A program made the position numbers and the translations under genes. DNA of 42,306 nt from an uncultured Gemmatimonadales bacterium (GTDB lineage: Bacteria; Gemmatimonadota; Gemmatimonadetes; Palauibacterales; Palauibacteraceae): NCBI GenBank assembly GCA_947259585.1, contig CAMYMV010000021.1, positions 1 through 42,306 on the forward strand, given 5' to 3'. The first letter of the stretch is position 1, and the number at the start of each line of letters is the position of its first letter. Under the pieces are notes generated by a model that ran no database searches, was not told where the DNA came from, and saw only the letters and a program-made list of their open reading frames with translations. Positions 39,677 to 42,306 of the stretch are shown here, piece by piece.

Positions 39677-41860
39677 ATGAGAGCGATGCTACAGGTGGGC
39701 TGGTTGAAGAACTCGAGGTGGGCCGGGCGGGTGGCGGTCGGGATCGCCTGGGCCTGTGCGCTGACGGCCGGCCCGGCGGCCGCCGCCGCGCAATCGATCG
39801 ATGTCCCGCAGACCCGCAAAGGGGATGTGGTGGACGATTACCACGGAACGGAGGTCGCCGACCCGTACCGCTGGCTGGAGGATACCGATTCCCAGGAGAC
39901 GGGAGACTGGGTCGAGGCGGAGAACCTGGTGACGTTCTCGTTCCTGGATGGGATCTCCGAGCGCGAGATCATCCGCCAGCGGCTCACGGAGCTCTGGGAT
40001 TACGAGCGCTACGGCGTGCCCTTCAGCGAGGCGGGCCGCTACTTCTACTTCAAGAACGACGGTCTGCAAAACCAGTCGGTGCTGTACGTCCAGGAGGGGC
40101 TCGGGGAGGAGGGGCGCGCGCTTCTCGATCCCAACACCCTCTCCGAGGATGGCACCGTCGCACTCACCACCGTCTCGGTCACCGAATCGGGGGAATACGT
40201 CGGCTATGGCACGGCCGCGGGCGGCTCCGACTGGCGGGAGTTCCACGTCCGCCGGGTCTCCGACGGCCACGATCTGCCGGACCGCATCCGCTGGGTGAAG
40301 TTCTCCGGGCTGAGCTGGACGAAGGACGGCGACGGTTTCTTCTACTCGCGCTACCCCGAGGCGAGCGTCGAGGACAGCCTGCTGGGCCAGAACCGGAACC
40401 AGATGCTCTACTACCACAGGGCCGGCACCTCGCAGGACGCCGATCGGCTGGTCTACGAGCGGCCCGATCAGCCCGAGTGGGGCTTCGGGGCCAGCGTAAC
40501 GGACGACGGCCGATACCTGGTCATCAGGGTGTCACACGGGACGGACCGGCGTGAGCGCATCTACTACAAGGACCTCGGCGACGGAGACGCTCCGCGGCTG
40601 GACGGGAAGGTCGTGCCGCTTCTCGACGGCTTCGACGCCTCCTACAACTTCGTCGGCAACGTCGGCTCCGACTTCCTCTTCGTCACCGACCTGGATGCGC
40701 CGCGCCAGCGGCTGATCGCCATCGATGTCGAGGCGCCCGAGCCCGAGAACTGGCGGGAGATCCTGGCCGAGGGGGAAGACGTGCTCCAGAGCGCCTGGAT
40801 CATCGCGGGGCGGCTGGTAACCCGGTATCTGGTCGACGCACGCAGCCGCGTGAGGATCTTCGGACTGGACGGCATCCACGAACGTGACCTCGAGCTCCCG
40901 GCTCTGGGGACGGTGGGGAGCGTGACCGGAAAGCCCGACGGGGACGAGATGTTCTTCTCCTTCACCTCCTTCCTCTACCCGACGACCGTCTTTCGCTACG
41001 ACTTCCATACGGGCGAGAGTGGAGTCTTCCGCCAGCCGGAAGTGGACTTCGATCCTGCCGACTACGAGACCAAGCAGGTCTTCTATCGCTCGAAGGATGG
41101 CACGCGTGTGCCCATGTTCATCACGAACCGTCGGGGTCTGCAGCTCGACGGCGCCAACCCGACCCTGCTGTACGGCTATGGCGGCTTCAACATCTCGCTT
41201 ACTCCCGGCTTTTCCGTCTCCAACCTCGTGTGGCTGGAGATGGGTGGGGTCTACGTGGTGGCCAATCTGCGCGGCGGCGGGGAGTACGGTGATGCCTGGC
41301 ACAAGGCGGGGATGAAGGAGAACAAGCAGAACGTGTTCGACGACTTCATCGCCGCGGCGGAACACCTGATCCGTGAGGGCTACACATCGAAGGAGAAGCT
41401 CGCGATCGCCGGCGGCTCCAACGGCGGGTTGCTGGTCGGGGCGGCGATGACGCAGCGTCCGGACCTGTTCGGCGCGGCTCTCCCCGCCGTAGGTGTCATG
41501 GACATGCTGCGCTTCCACAAGTTCACGATCGGCTGGGCGTGGGCGTCGGACTACGGCTCATCGGACGACCCCGAGATGTTCGAGGTTCTGCACGCCTACT
41601 CGCCCTACCACAACCTGGCGCCGGGCACCTGTTACCCGCCGACGCTCGTTACGACCGCGGATCACGACGATCGTGTCGTACCGGGGCACTCCTTCAAGTT
41701 CGCGGCCCGGTTGCAGGAGTATCAGGCGTGCGAGCAGCCGGTCCTGATCAGGATCGAGACGAAGGCCGGGCACGGAGCCGGGAAGCCCACCAGCAAACGG
41801 ATCGCGGAGGCCGCCGATCGTTGGGCCTTTCTGGCCGAGACGTTGGATCTGGAGATCTGA
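39677..41860 (+). CDS. Prolyl oligopeptidase family serine peptidase (S9A), exported
   Basis: Cleaves peptides after proline. The 727-residue protein has an N-terminal signal peptide (VAVGIAWACALTAGPAAAAAQS, cleavage after AAA or AQS), so it works outside the cytoplasm. After PQTRKGDVVDDYHGTEVADPYRWLED comes the beta-propeller gating domain (about 90-440), then the hydrolase domain. Catalytic triad: Ser581 in GGSNGG, the Asp in DHDDRVVPGHSFKF (662-675), His699 in AGHGAGK. LRGGGEYGDAWHKAG is the usual S9A loop. A TACAAT -10-like hexamer lies at 39653-39658, only about 20 bases before the ATG, so a short leader is possible. It follows the YyaL-like gene after 36 bases. Confidence 0.95.
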   Translation: MRAMLQVGWLKNSRWAGRVAVGIAWACALTAGPAAAAAQSIDVPQTRKGDVVDDYHGTEVADPYRWLEDTDSQETGDWVEAENLVTFSFLDGISEREIIRQRLTELWDYERYGVPFSEAGRYFYFKNDGLQNQSVLYVQEGLGEEGRALLDPNTLSEDGTVALTTVSVTESGEYVGYGTAAGGSDWREFHVRRVSDGHDLPDRIRWVKFSGLSWTKDGDGFFYSRYPEASVEDSLLGQNRNQMLYYHRAGTSQDADRLVYERPDQPEWGFGASVTDDGRYLVIRVSHGTDRRERIYYKDLGDGDAPRLDGKVVPLLDGFDASYNFVGNVGSDFLFVTDLDAPRQRLIAIDVEAPEPENWREILAEGEDVLQSAWIIAGRLVTRYLVDARSRVRIFGLDGIHERDLELPALGTVGSVTGKPDGDEMFFSFTSFLYPTTVFRYDFHTGESGVFRQPEVDFDPADYETKQVFYRSKDGTRVPMFITNRRGLQLDGANPTLLYGYGGFNISLTPGFSVSNLVWLEMGGVYVVANLRGGGEYGDAWHKAGMKENKQNVFDDFIAAAEHLIREGYTSKEKLAIAGGSNGGLLVGAAMTQRPDLFGAALPAVGVMDMLRFHKFTIGWAWASDYGSSDDPEMFEVLHAYSPYHNLAPGTCYPPTLVTTADHDDRVVPGHSFKFAARLQEYQACEQPVLIRIETKAGHGAGKPTSKRIAEAADRWAFLAETLDLEI

Positions 41861-41909
41861 GTCCGCGGCCGGCCGGTACTATGCCCGCCAGCCGGCGCCG
41901 CCCGCGAGC

Positions 41910-42306
41910 CTATTCTCCGACGTAGTAAACCCGCCAGATGCGGCCACCCTTGTCGTCGGCGATATAGAGCGACTGGGGCGGAAACCCGGAGACGTTCGTG
42001 TCCGGCGGATCGGCCGGCCCCAGCGTGCCCGGCTCGAAAGGATAGCGGAGCACGGCGTCGACGTCGGCCCGTCCATCACCGTCGTTGTCCCGGAGCGCCA
42101 GCAGGCCGCCGTTCTCCCTCTCTCCACGGCCTCTTCGCAGGGCGATCAGGACATCCCCGTTCGGCGCCACGACGAGATGCCGGCCACGGCTACGACGACG
42201 GCGCAAGAGCCGGGAGGAAGCTCGATCCCGCCGTTCCCCGGGTCACACCTGGAGTCCTGGGCGGCGGCGCCCTCGACTCCCGGCCCCAAGAGCAACAGGG
42301 ACCCCA
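41910..42306 (-). pseudogene. Relic of a secreted PQQ-dependent sugar dehydrogenase (sorbosone dehydrogenase type), 5' end outside window
   Basis: Three separated pieces of the family are joined in about 130 codons instead of some 400. Reading inward from the window edge on the minus strand: a signal peptide end (LLLLGPGVEGAAAQD) and the N-terminal CDPGNGGIELPPGSCAVVVA lie in one frame. Near 42187 the frame shifts, and GRHLVVAPNGDVLIALRRG, GGLLALRDNDGDGRADV, LRYPFEPGTLGPADPPDTNVSGFP and SLYIADDKGGRIWRVYYVGE follow in another. In intact homologues, as I remember them, the LRYP segment is about 30 residues after RADV and the C-terminal SLYVSDDKGGRIWRV is about 250 residues further on. The remaining protein cannot form the propeller. 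It converges with the prolyl oligopeptidase gene. Confidence 0.75.

Noticed and set aside
1..42306. Insertion sequences, prophage genes, integrases, CRISPR arrays or toxin-antitoxin pairs.
   Set aside because: No transposase, integrase, phage structural or Cas motifs are seen in any frame, and no regularly spaced direct repeats of CRISPR size exist.

Overview
The window is GC-rich, densely packed bacterial chromosome. It holds about 38 protein-coding genes (two of them broken), one tRNA and only one long non-coding stretch. The gene content fits a free-living or host-associated member of Gemmatimonadota or a neighbouring phylum: a three-part proton-translocating transhydrogenase, a DUF4097 adhesin-like protein, an RCC1-repeat lipoprotein, an S9 prolyl oligopeptidase, a group II PLP decarboxylase and a relic of a secreted PQQ-type sugar dehydrogenase. 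This assignment rests on remembered gene content, not a search. No insertion sequence, prophage or CRISPR array is visible.

Layout. 1-1429: pyrK (cut by the window edge) and pyrD, the two subunits of NAD-linked dihydroorotate dehydrogenase. 1455-4753: a DUF2784 membrane protein, a monoacylglycerol-lipase-like hydrolase and a long acyl-CoA dehydrogenase. 4861-8376: a betaine-type (QAT family) ABC importer on the minus strand, facing egtD, the histidine trimethyltransferase of ergothioneine synthesis. 8391-10032: a DUF72 protein and a secreted DUF4097 protein. 10148-13045: pntAA-pntAB-pntB. 13219-14510: two unrecognised genes, a lipoprotein and a soluble protein. 14556-17596: a minus-strand operon of an AhpD-like protein, a DoxX-like membrane protein, an aromatic amino-acid decarboxylase and a DsbA-like lipoprotein.

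From 17647 to 41860 every gene is on the plus strand. First comes an SF1 (UPF1/DNA2-type) helicase, then about 800 bases without a credible gene but with a near-consensus sigma-70 promoter and a long hairpin. Next are dtd, a TIGR00725 protein, a small membrane protein and a threonine aldolase. recA-recX-alaS follow in the order also found in Enterobacteria, with three repeated motifs upstream of the recA promoter. After a broken PHP-type phosphatase and an SDR come cca, rarA, hflX, a DUF2520 protein, pdxJ and a flippase-like membrane protein. The final part holds tRNA-Gln(TTG), a seven-repeat RCC1 lipoprotein, a DUF255/YyaL thioredoxin-domain protein, a prolyl oligopeptidase and, on the minus strand at the edge, the sugar dehydrogenase relic.

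Most adjacent genes are translationally coupled by 4-base NTGA overlaps, so the region works as several multigene operons. The points most worth attention are the possible ergothioneine/hercynine transporter next to egtD, the promoter-bearing non-coding island at 19.7-20.5 kb, the iterated motif upstream of recA, and two genes broken by internal deletions.
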